DNA from: Undibacterium sp. YM2
GTDB lineage: Bacteria > Pseudomonadota > Gammaproteobacteria > Burkholderiales > Burkholderiaceae_D
NCBI RefSeq assembly: GCF_009937975.1
Contig: NZ_AP018441.1
Coordinates: 5,208,001-5,272,000 of the forward strand
Direction: 5' to 3'
Length of the DNA: 64,000 nucleotides
The notes below the pieces were generated by a model. The model was not told the origin of the DNA. It saw only the letters and a list, made by a program, of their open reading frames with translations, and made no database searches. Of this stretch, positions 21,088-30,100 are shown piece after piece (positions within the stretch are counted from its first letter, which is position 1; the number at the start of each line of letters is the position of its first letter). The position numbers and the translations under genes were made by a program.

Positions 21088-21894
21088 ATGAAAAAAGCAT
21101 GCTCATCCTGGTTTGCTGTCGCTCTGCTGATACTGCTCCCCTTGTTACCAGGCTTGTCATCGGCGCAAGGAAAATTACTCAAAATTGCCACTGGTGAACT
21201 CCCACCCTATGCGACTGAAAGCAGGCCAGACAAAGGCATAGCCCTGAGCATAGTAAGGCGCGCTTTTGAACTCGAAGGCTATCAGGTGGAATTTACTTTC
21301 CTGCCGTGGTCACGCGCCCTGGCAGAGAGCCGTGCTGGCAAATGGGATGGCACGGCTTACTGGGGTCACAAACCTGAGCATGACCAGAGTTTTTTCCTGA
21401 GTGACAATGTCATCACCGAACAATGGGTGTTTGTCTATCGCAACGCCATCGATTTTAAATGGAAACAACTCGACGATCTCAAGCCCTACCGTATTGCCAT
21501 GATACAGGACTATACCTATACGCCAGAGATCTGGGCGATGGCGAATAAGGGTGACCTGAAGATGGAAAGGCTGCCGAATGATACGGCCGCCCTGAAGCTC
21601 TTGCTGTTGAAACGGGTAGATATTGCCCCTATGGAGAGAAACGTCACCTGTGATTTATTGGCGAAGAATTTTTCACCTGCCGATGCGGCACAGTTATCTG
21701 CACACCCAAAATTGATGACGGAGAGTTTTACGACTCACCTCATGATGTCGCGTGGCCTGCCGACCAGTGCAGGCAGGGTTGCGGCATTTAATAATGGCCT
21801 GAAAAAACTGCGCGCCTCTGGCGAATATCAAAAACTGTCTTCCCAGGTGAATTGCCCGCAAGGCTGGTCTGATGTGGCCAAGTCCAGCCACTGA
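21088..21894 (+). CDS. Solute-binding protein family 3 (amino-acid type)
   Basis: The 268-residue protein has a signal peptide (MKKACSSWFAVALLILLPLLPGLSSAQG). A type 2 periplasmic binding fold of family 3 follows: LLKIATGELPPYATE, GIALSIVRRAFELEGYQVEF, PWSRALAESRAGKWDGTAYWG and YRIAMIQDYTYTPEIW. There are no transporter genes beside it. It faces a sensor histidine kinase convergently, 23 bases away. The family includes transporter receptors and soluble sensors, so the ligand (probably a polar amino acid or small acid) and the role are unassigned. Confidence 0.75.
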   Translation: MKKACSSWFAVALLILLPLLPGLSSAQGKLLKIATGELPPYATESRPDKGIALSIVRRAFELEGYQVEFTFLPWSRALAESRAGKWDGTAYWGHKPEHDQSFFLSDNVITEQWVFVYRNAIDFKWKQLDDLKPYRIAMIQDYTYTPEIWAMANKGDLKMERLPNDTAALKLLLLKRVDIAPMERNVTCDLLAKNFSPADAAQLSAHPKLMTESFTTHLMMSRGLPTSAGRVAAFNNGLKKLRASGEYQKLSSQVNCPQGWSDVAKSSH

Positions 21895-21917
21895 ATTTGC
21901 TCTTCATTATTCCGTCT

Positions 21918-23459
21918 TCACTGCGCAGTATCATCAGCATGGCCGGGAGCACACAAGGGCAAATGCATGATAAAGCTGGCACCTTTCCCTGGCTCGCTTT
22001 CCACCCGTATGCTGCCTCCGAGTACATCACAAACCAGGTTATAGACGATATTCAAACCCAGGCCACTGCCACCCTGCCCCAGTTTGGTCGTGAAGAAGGG
22101 ATCAAAGATACGTCCGAGATTGATGTCTGCAATGCCAACACCGTTGTCATTGACGCTTAATTCCACCTTGGCAGGTTCTGCATCCAGCAAATGTGCCCGG
22201 ATATCGATGACGCCATTTTCGCGACCATCAAAGCCATGCAGGATGGCATTATTGATGAGGTTGCTGATAATCTGCCCGAGCAAACCTGGGTAGGCATCCA
22301 TACGTATGCCAGGCGGAATATCGATACGGACTTCATGTACATGATGCCTGATACTGGCCCCCATGGTCAGCATGGTTTCCCTGACGACTTCATCAAGAAA
22401 AAACACGCGGCGCTGGGCGCTGGTTCTATCTACCGCCACGCGCTTGAAACTGCCGATCAGGTCAGCCGCGCTATGCAAATTGCGCAAAAGTATATCGCTG
22501 GCCTGCAGGTTATTCTCGACATAATTTTGCAGAGCCGCACGGGTAACGCCCTGCGCCATTTTCTTGTTGAATTCGCGGCTCAGGTCATGAATGGTACTGG
22601 CCACCGTCACAGAATTTCCTATAGGCGTATTGAGTTCATGAGCCACGCCTGCGACCAGCGAACCGAGCGCGGCCATTCTGTCGCTGCGCTGGATTTCGGC
22701 ATGGGCGTTATTCAAATCATTGAGGGCTGTGCGCAACTCCTGGTTCGATGCATGTAACTCCCTGGTACGGTCGTTGACCCTTTGCTCCAGCGTGGCATTG
22801 TGGCTGGCCTGCTCGCTCATGAGTTCACCCAGACGCAGGCGCATGGAATCCACCCCCAGCGCCAGGCTGCCCAGTTCATCAGGCCTGGCTGCGCTGACGA
22901 CCTCGGTGAGATGCCCCTCACCCAAGCGATCGACATCACGCTGTAATTGCTGCAGTGGGCGCATCATGCGTTTTTGGAACAGCAACCATAACAGGAAAAA
23001 AGAAATTAGCAATTGCACCAGGATGGCGGCACCGCCCTTGAGGAATTTCTTCAGGAATTCCTGCTCCATCCAGTAACTGCTCATTTCTATCGTGACCCGG
23101 CCTATGATGCTGCCATCTTTGCGGATATTGCGGGTTTCACTGATCAAACCCTGCTTTTGCTGTATGGCCTGCTCAGCATGCACAAAGCGACCCAGGGCGG
23201 CATCCTCGACGACGATACGCACGACATCGGGATTGAGCATGACAGAATTAACAAAGCTTTGGGCACTGCTTGCATCGACTTGCCACAATGGCACAGGCAT
23301 GGTTTGCTCCAGCATGCTGGCATATTGCTTCAGCGGCCCACGCACGCGCACTTCGTATTCGCGTTCATAGCTATCCCTGGCCAACACAGTGCCGAGCAGG
23401 ACGGCGGGAATCAGGATGCCCAAGGCTATACCCAGCACGATGGCCTTACGCAGAGACAT
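21918..23459 (-). CDS. Membrane sensor histidine kinase
   Basis: From ATG 23459 the 513-residue protein begins with a membrane helix (AIVLGIALGILIPAVLLGTVL), followed by a periplasmic domain of roughly 130 residues with IIGRVTIEMSSYWMEQ. A second helix (ILVQLLISFFLLWLLF), a HAMP segment, a coiled coil (LEQRVNDRTRELHASNQEL), HisKA with MAALGSLVAGVAHELNTPIGN and HATPase_c with NNAILHGFDG, DNGVGI and GGSGLGLNIVYNLV follow. No receiver domain is attached and no response regulator gene is nearby, so the partner is unknown. Longer in-frame starts to 23525 and beyond exist but have no ribosome binding site. Confidence 0.85.
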   Translation of the reverse strand: MSLRKAIVLGIALGILIPAVLLGTVLARDSYEREYEVRVRGPLKQYASMLEQTMPVPLWQVDASSAQSFVNSVMLNPDVVRIVVEDAALGRFVHAEQAIQQKQGLISETRNIRKDGSIIGRVTIEMSSYWMEQEFLKKFLKGGAAILVQLLISFFLLWLLFQKRMMRPLQQLQRDVDRLGEGHLTEVVSAARPDELGSLALGVDSMRLRLGELMSEQASHNATLEQRVNDRTRELHASNQELRTALNDLNNAHAEIQRSDRMAALGSLVAGVAHELNTPIGNSVTVASTIHDLSREFNKKMAQGVTRAALQNYVENNLQASDILLRNLHSAADLIGSFKRVAVDRTSAQRRVFFLDEVVRETMLTMGASIRHHVHEVRIDIPPGIRMDAYPGLLGQIISNLINNAILHGFDGRENGVIDIRAHLLDAEPAKVELSVNDNGVGIADINLGRIFDPFFTTKLGQGGSGLGLNIVYNLVCDVLGGSIRVESEPGKGASFIMHLPLCAPGHADDTAQ

Positions 23460-23833
23460 GGTAGCTGCACGCCAGCCTGCATACTGGTCTGGTGATACTG
23501 GATGAGGTGAGTGCTTGCCCAACATAGTTGCAGCCAGTCCCGGTGTTAGCCTGATGCCAGATGGCGGAATTTGCCCAGACCATAGATCCAGACCTGATAA
23601 ATTTGCAAAGCAACTGCCGGAATCCCAAGGCCATACACCTGCAGGTATACGGCATTGCCCAAATATTCTACCCGAAATTGATGATGGGCCTGCAATCAGC
23701 AATGCAGGCGGCAAACATCAAGGCCAGCATTCTGTCTTTCTCTGCCTGTCTTGATGCAGGTCATGGATGAGGGTCTGGATAAGCTTAGTATAGGGGCAGG
23801 GAAAATCCCTTCCTCTATCATTAAGGAGTATCC

Positions 23834-24082
23834 ATGCAAGTAGATCACCACCCTCTTTCCACTGAATTTCCAGAGTTCAAGCAAGCTATCCACGAACTGA
23901 AAGCCAACGACAAGCATTTCGCCAAGCTGTTTGCTGAATATGATGACACCGACAAGGCCATCAATCGTGCAGAGAACGGCGCCGAGCATCTGGGTGATGC
24001 CGCGCTGGAAGACTTGAAGAAAGCACGCTTGAGCCTGAAAGATCAATTGTTCAAGATCATACAGACTGGCGCTGCGGCCTGA
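23834..24082 (+). CDS. YdcH family (DUF465) small protein
   Basis: The 82-residue helical protein shows PLSTEFPEFKQAIHELKANDKHFAKLFAEYDDTDKAI and DLKKARLSLKDQLFKII, the typical two-helix pattern of the YdcH/DUF465 family, whose function is unknown. TAAGGAG ahead of the ATG is an excellent ribosome binding site. It is a single-gene unit ended by the hairpin at 24103. Confidence 0.9.
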   Translation: MQVDHHPLSTEFPEFKQAIHELKANDKHFAKLFAEYDDTDKAINRAENGAEHLGDAALEDLKKARLSLKDQLFKIIQTGAAA

Positions 24083-24102
24083 TAGTAACCGGCGGCCTCT
24101 TG

Positions 24103-24128
24103 AACGCCGGGCTCAGTTCCGGCGTTTT
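24103..24128 (+). terminator. Terminator of the YdcH gene
   Basis: AACGCCGG and CCGGCGTT form a stem with an eight-base loop, followed by a short T run. It overlaps the last codons of the convergent DUF3025 gene. Confidence 0.65.
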
Positions 24129-24910
24129 GCCCTGAAAACTTGCTGGTCCTGGTAAAAAGCAGCATCCTGCTGCGGCCACCAGCCTGGTATGCCAAGTACT
24201 GGTAAAGGCGTGTAATCTGCCGTGGTCAACATCTGGCTTGCAAGTTGCGCTGCCACTACCCCATCGATATGTGCACGTCTGGCGCTGGCATCGAGCTTGA
24301 AATAAGCTGGCTCCACCATGACGACCCAGGTATGTGCTGTAATCGCCTTATAGGGCTTGACCAGCTTTTCCATCAAGGCATGTCCAAAGCACCAGACTTC
24401 GGCGCAGCCACCGAATTTATCTGCCTGTCTGACAAAGGCGTCCTGCCATGCATGGGCGCGCAAAGCGGCGATCAGGTCTGCTCCTTCCGGCGTATCTGCA
24501 AGGACAAGCAGCGCAGCATTCTCATCAAAGATGGTTGCTGCATCACGCGCGGGGCCGCGTGACTTGCCTATGCCGAGAGCAGCAATTTGCGCGGCCTGCA
24601 AGGCATTCAACTGCCGCTTGATGGCTGGGAAAGTCAGCCACACCAGCGCATTGAAAAAATCATGCAGGTTCTCGCGCGTGGGTACCTGGCCGGTAGCACT
24701 GATATGCGCCTCATAGGCCGCACCATCAGGTAATTCTTCCTGTGCGATAAAGCGCAAGGGTAAACCAAGATGATTGTGCAAGCCCGCCTGCACGGCACAC
24801 TGATTGAGTTGCTGGCGCCAGTCATCTGCCGCCAGCAAGTCTTTGGCCGATTCGCACACGGTGGCAAACCACACTCGCGACCAGTCTATGTCATCAAAAA
24901 AACGTGTCAT
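24113..24910 (-). CDS. DUF3025 domain protein
   Basis: From ATG 24910 the 265-residue soluble protein shows DIDWSRVWFATVCESA near the start, LPLRFIAQEELPDGAAYE, TRENLHDFFNALVWLTFPAIKRQLN, DENAALLV, FGHALMEKLVKPYKAITAHTWVV and PVLGIPGWWP. These segments define DUF3025, a proteobacterial family without known function. The gene starts 14 bases after the pyrC stop and is almost certainly co-transcribed with it. An in-frame ATG at 24964 would overlap pyrC, and its translation lacks family sequence. Confidence 0.85.
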   Translation of the reverse strand: MTRFFDDIDWSRVWFATVCESAKDLLAADDWRQQLNQCAVQAGLHNHLGLPLRFIAQEELPDGAAYEAHISATGQVPTRENLHDFFNALVWLTFPAIKRQLNALQAAQIAALGIGKSRGPARDAATIFDENAALLVLADTPEGADLIAALRAHAWQDAFVRQADKFGGCAEVWCFGHALMEKLVKPYKAITAHTWVVMVEPAYFKLDASARRAHIDGVVAAQLASQMLTTADYTPLPVLGIPGWWPQQDAAFYQDQQVFRAKRRN

Positions 24911-24926
24911 GAATTGCCAACCAGAT

Positions 24927-25991
24927 TTATGCAGTGCGCATTTTCCAGTGCAGGGTTTCGCCACTGTTCAGTGGCACGATGCTGGTGTCGGCAAATGGCA
25001 GTTCTGCCGGCATTTGCCAGTCCTCGCGCACCAGGGTAATGCTGCCGCTATTACGCGGCAATTGATAAAAGTCAGGGCCATTGAAACTCGCGAATGCTTC
25101 GAGTTGATCGAGTGCACCGGCCTGTTCAAAAGCCTGGGTATACAATTCCATCGCATGCAAAGCGGTATAGCAACCGGCACAACCACAGGCATGCTCTTTC
25201 AAACCCTTGGCATGCGGTGCAGAATCGGTACCGAGGAAGAAGCGCTTGCTGCCCGAGATTGCCGCTTTAACCAGCGCCTGGCGATGGGTTTCACGCTTGA
25301 GCACTGGCAGGCAATAATAATGCGGACGTATGCCGCCTTTGAAAATCTCATTGCGGTTATACAGCAAGTGATGGGCAGTAATCGTCGCGGCTATCGGGCC
25401 GCCAGATTCTGCCACATAGGCAGCAGCATCACTGGTCGTGATATGTTCAAACACCACTTTCAATTCTGGCATGTCCTTGCGCAGCGGTTGCATGACACGG
25501 TCTATGAATACTGCCTCACGGTCAAACAAATCAATCTCGGCATCTGTCACTTCACCATGCACCAGGAAGGGCATGCCAACCTCCTGCATGGTTTCCAGGG
25601 TCTTGTAGCAATTCTTGAGGTCAGTCACACCGGCATCTGAATTGGTGGTGGCACCAGCTGGATACAGCTTCACGGCATGCACAAAGCCACTGTCCTTGGC
25701 TCGGCGTATCTCATCTGGTGGTGTGTTATTGGTCAGGTACAGGGTCATCAGCGGTTCGAAATTCATGCCTGCTGGCAAGGCAGCAAGTATGCGTTCACGA
25801 TAAGCGGCAGCCTGTTCAGTCGTAGTGACCGGCGGCTTCAGGTTAGGCATGATGATGGCCCGGGCAAACTGCGCTGCAGTATGCGGCAGCACGCTGGCCA
25901 GGGCGGCGCCATCGCGCACGTGCAAATGCCAGTCATCCGGGCGGGTAATCGTGATTTCTTGTGGGGAAGTGCTGGAAGTAGAGGCAGTCAT
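24927..25991 (-). CDS. pyrC: Dihydroorotase
   Basis: PyrC closes carbamoyl aspartate to dihydroorotate in pyrimidine synthesis. The 354-residue protein has [10 protein letters not shown] with the two metal-binding histidines (22 and 24), [16 protein letters not shown] with the lysine that becomes carboxylated, [27 protein letters not shown] with the catalytic Asp, and CAGCYTA. This is the short class II (E. coli PyrC-like) enzyme. A Ser/Thr-rich start of about ten residues precedes the barrel. It heads a two-gene unit with the DUF3025 gene. Confidence 0.95.
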   Translation of the reverse strand: MTASTSSTSPQEITITRPDDWHLHVRDGAALASVLPHTAAQFARAIIMPNLKPPVTTTEQAAAYRERILAALPAGMNFEPLMTLYLTNNTPPDEIRRAKDSGFVHAVKLYPAGATTNSDAGVTDLKNCYKTLETMQEVGMPFLVHGEVTDAEIDLFDREAVFIDRVMQPLRKDMPELKVVFEHITTSDAAAYVAESGGPIAATITAHHLLYNRNEIFKGGIRPHYYCLPVLKRETHRQALVKAAISGSKRFFLGTDSAPHAKGLKEHACGCAGCYTALHAMELYTQAFEQAGALDQLEAFASFNGPDFYQLPRNSGSITLVREDWQMPAELPFADTSIVPLNSGETLHWKMRTA

Positions 25992-26134
25992 GGTAGCTCG
26001 CAGTGACGGAATACCGGCATTTTACCTTTTCCCTCTGCCTTAAGCACCTTTGCCAGCACAGATCAGGTGCATTTCACCAGCAGTAATGGCTGAAAAATAG
26101 TGAAGCAGCAATAATCTTCCAACACTGTATTTCC

Positions 26135-26950
26135 CTAGTGACATGCAATCACTGGATCAAGTCTGCCACCAAAACGCTGCAATGCCATGATCCGCATGAT
26201 CAACGCCTGCTCCGGCAATATATCCAAAGCATTTTGCGGTGAAGTCCCCTGGGTCATCAACAAGGCCTTGTCCTGCGTGTGTGCAAGACCCAGTACGTGC
26301 CCTAGTTCATGCCCCAAAGGTTTGCCCATCAGGAAATAGGGATTCGCGTGTCTGTCCGGGCGATTCATCAGCACATCATTAAATACTGCCTTACCCGCTG
26401 GCAAATTGCCAAATGCATCAGCGACCTTGCCAGCCGGGGCAGGCATGGCCGCAGCAAAAATGATACTCAGTTGATTGCGGTTTTCAGTCCAGGCGGGCAA
26501 TTCACCTATTGGACGGAATCTGAAATTGAAAGTGATGCGCGCCTGCTGATAATAGCGATTGACGAGTTCCATATAAGGCTGCAATTGCTCAGGCCTGCTC
26601 CAGATGGCAGAGTCCTTGAAAAACACATCCACATCGACTGCGATGATTTTCTTGCTTTCAGCTTCGCTACAAATTGCCGCATTCATTGCGCAGGCAGCTT
26701 GCTGATCAGGAAAAATTTTTAATTCGCGCGGTAAGTCTGCAGTGCGCAAATGTGACCAGTCCAGTGCTTGCCATTGATATTCGTCGGGTAGCAATTTGCT
26801 GCAGTTTTTTGTAGTAGCGTCGGTTGCAGCGTTTGTGGACAGATTCTGTTCTGTACCAAACACTGCTGAGACGAACAGCAGCAAACTTGTGAACGCGCCA
26901 ACGCAGATAGCAAGCCGTGCTGAATTAAACGAATGAGGAAATGTATACAT
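26135..26950 (-). CDS. Secreted metzincin-like zinc protease
   Basis: The 271-residue protein begins with a hydrophobic export signal (LAICVGAFTSLLLFVSAVFG). Near residues 213-223 it has HELGHVLGLAH, a full HExxHxxGxxH zinc motif, and shortly after it ALLMTQG, a candidate Met-turn. These are the defining features of metzincin metalloproteases. The preceding segment with VDVFFKDSAIW and QARITFNFRF resembles the N-terminal half of archaemetzincin or reprolysin-like catalytic domains. Substrate and final location (periplasm or outside) are unknown. It is a single gene next to the giant RTX protein, but on the same strand and downstream of that gene's terminator. Confidence 0.75.
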   Translation of the reverse strand: MYTFPHSFNSARLAICVGAFTSLLLFVSAVFGTEQNLSTNAATDATTKNCSKLLPDEYQWQALDWSHLRTADLPRELKIFPDQQAACAMNAAICSEAESKKIIAVDVDVFFKDSAIWSRPEQLQPYMELVNRYYQQARITFNFRFRPIGELPAWTENRNQLSIIFAAAMPAPAGKVADAFGNLPAGKAVFNDVLMNRPDRHANPYFLMGKPLGHELGHVLGLAHTQDKALLMTQGTSPQNALDILPEQALIMRIMALQRFGGRLDPVIACH

Positions 26951-27040
26951 AGAATTTGCCAGATGTCTTTGAGGTGATTGTGATGCCTCACATGCAAAGA
27001 CGCAGCAATTTTATTGTATCTGTGAATGCTGACTACAGTT

Positions 27041-27084
27041 ACAAACAAGCCCGGCACTTTGCAGTGCCGGGCTTGTTTGTTTTC
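27041..27084 (-). terminator. Strong terminator of the S-layer-like gene
   Basis: An 18-base-pair perfect stem (ACAAACAAGCCCGGCACT with its complement) with a four-base loop lies 48 bases beyond the stop of the 1705-codon gene. It is symmetrical enough to work on both strands. Confidence 0.9.
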
Positions 27085-27131
27085 ATCATTTCGTGGCAGG
27101 GAACTAATCCCCTGCCTTACTGCGAACCTGC

Positions 27132-30100
27132 TTACGCGATGAAATCGCCAGCGACGATGGAACCTGCGCCAACGAGTTTAACGATAAAGTCAGTTGCATC
27201 AACTGCACCTACAGTGCCACCGATGTTTTGGAAGGCATAAGTACCAGCTGCTGTACCTGCTGCTACAGTGATGATGTAAGCCTGGGTATTCGCTGCCAGA
27301 GACGCGCCAGCGGCAGTTGCTGCAGTAGCGATCGCTGCTGCCAGAGTTGCTGTATCAGCTGTAGCGATGTTCAGTGCGTTCAATGTTGTTGCTGCTGTGC
27401 CTGTTTTGAACACGTCTGCACCAGCAATCTTGAAGTTCGCCACTGTATCGATAGCGGAGATAACAGAACCAGTAGCAATCGTGTCAGCGCCAGTTGCAGT
27501 GGTGGACAGGTTGATGGTATCAGCACCCGAACCACCTGTGATAGTGGTTGCACCTGTACCAGTGCCCAGGATATTCAGTGTCTGACCACCTGTACCCAGG
27601 ATGACGTTGTTGATGGCAGTAGATGCAGACTTGGTGAAGTTCAAAGTCACGCCAGCACCATTTTCATTAGTCACGGTCCATGCCGCATTAGTACCACCAG
27701 TGACATTCACGGTTTCAACATCGGTTACCTTTGCAGACATATCCAGCGCAGCAGTCACAGCACCTACGTTCAGGATGTCACCAGCGCCAACACCGCCGTT
27801 AATACCATTGGCAGCAACAGTTGCCGTGATGATGGCATCACCCACTGTGAATGTATCGACACCAGTACCACCAGTGACAGAGATCAAACCAGCCGCGCCA
27901 GTGAAGGTATTTGTACCATTCGCAAGTACATAATTTTCTACAGTCGCGTTACCAGCGATAGTACCTGCTGTAGAGAATGTGAAGGCATTTGTACCTGTCG
28001 CCGTGATACTAGTGAAAGCACTGTATTGAGCTGCAGACAAAGTAATACCAGCATTGCTGGCAACCACCAGGCTTTCGAAGCCAGAGATATTCGCACCAGC
28101 AATATTGGATGACGCGACCAGACTCAGGATATCGGATGTACCTGCACCTGCAGTGAAAGTGCCACTGTAAGTCTTGCCTTCCATGGTCAGGGTATTGTTA
28201 CCTGCACCCAGATTGACATTACCCGCCAGCATGGAGCTGCCGGAGTTCGCCAGATAGACGCGGTCATTGCCTGTGCCGCCATTGACAGTGGTAACACCTG
28301 CAGTAGCAACGTTGAAGTACACGTCTGTCGATGTATTGTCTGTTGCCAAGGTTTTGATGTTGGTAATAGTATTGCCGCCACCGATAACGATACTGCCGCC
28401 ACCAGTGAAGGTAATGATGTCTGTATCACCGGCATTACCGTTGACAGTCGTACCAACCAGCGCTGCCGCATTACCTGTGAAATTATCGTTCACGTTTGCA
28501 GTGCTGTTAAACACGCCGCCTGCAGTCAGGGCAATCGGCGTCAGGGCTGTACCACCACCATTGACTGGATTAGTGCCTATGACGCCAGCAGTCGCAGATG
28601 CACCACCAGAAACAATAATCGCATTGGAAGTAGTCGTGTTATTGACATTACCACCGGTCGCATTCGAAGACGACGTCACGTCATACACCAGCGTACCACC
28701 AGTGATGGAGATATACGACAAGTCGATGTTATTGGCACCCGCCACATCATCCACGATCGTCAGTTGATGCGGACCAACGCCAGAGAAGGTCAATACCGGA
28801 CCAGACAGGTTCAATGCGGCACGCGCAGCGATTAATGCCGCATATTGACTTGCAGTGATCACAACAGCAGAGTTCGCTGTGATGTTTTCAATACCAGACA
28901 ATTGTGCACCAGCCAGGTTGATCGCACCGTAAGTCACCAGCGTATCGTTACCTGCACCCAGGTTGATGGTGTCTGTCACAACACGTGCCACTGCATTTGC
29001 TGTGGATTGTGCGTTCAGGGAAACACCGTTTTCTGTACCCAGGTAAGTACCAGCAACATAGTTACCCAACAAGACAACGCGGTCTGCACCAGCGCCGAGT
29101 TGCAGGAAGTTGGCGCCGCGGGCCAGTGTCACGTCCAGTGCAGATTGTGCTGTCAATGCGCCTGCATCGATGGAAACACCAACAGTGGCGTTAGCAACGT
29201 TGACGTTGTCGATTGCACGGATAGTCAGACGTTCTACGTGGGTTGTGGTGTTAGCAGCTTGGTAGCTGTCAACCAGTGCATCAACGATAGTATCGTTCAA
29301 CTGGATTTGGGACACTTGGGTGACTGCTGTGTCGTTTGTCAGTTCGATGTTACCAACGTTGGAGATGCCGTTGAAGTCACCGATCGCTGCGTTTGTTGCA
29401 TTGCGCAGTTCGATCACGTCGTCGTTCTTCTGGCTGTTGTTGGTGCTGTTGTTGTCAACTGCACCGCCGTTGATGGCGTGGGAGCCATTGAAGTTGGCAT
29501 CTGTGAAGATGATACGGTCGGCTGTGCGGGAAGCACCTTCTTCGCCGTTGTAGCTGAAGCGGCTTGTGGCGCTCAGTGTACGTGCGTCGATGACGACTGC
29601 GCTTTCAACGGCTGTACCAGCTGTGTCTGCGGCGTTCGCTGCATCATTGGCTGTGTCGTTGTCGTTGACGATAGCCAGAACACCTGCGTTGTTGTTGGCA
29701 GCGATCAGGGCATCTGTCAATGTCAGACGGTAGTTACCTGCACCGTCAACACCGGCGTTGTTGGAAGTACCAACCAGACGGATAGTTTCGAAACCGGAAA
29801 CGTTAGTCCATTCAGACGCGCCCAGAGCGATGGTGTCGCCCAGTGCTGCACCTGTCAGGTCGCCGTCGATGACCAGTGTATCTGTACCAGCGCCACCTAC
29901 GACTGTGTCGGAGATCGTCAGGCCAGCACGTGTGTCCTGGATGTTATCGAAAGTGACTGTGTCGTTACCAGCACCCATCTTGATGTTTTGCGCGCCGTTG
30001 GCTGCACCGCTGGTGGAAACGCGAACGATAACGCTGGCTGTTTCTGCGGATGCATCGATGTTAGCGGCGATCAGTTTGATCTGACCTGCTGTTTTGGACA

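Noticed and set aside
21088..23459. Solute-binding protein and sensor kinase as one operon
   Set aside because: The two genes are convergent, so they cannot share a transcript. A functional link is possible but is not shown by the sequence.
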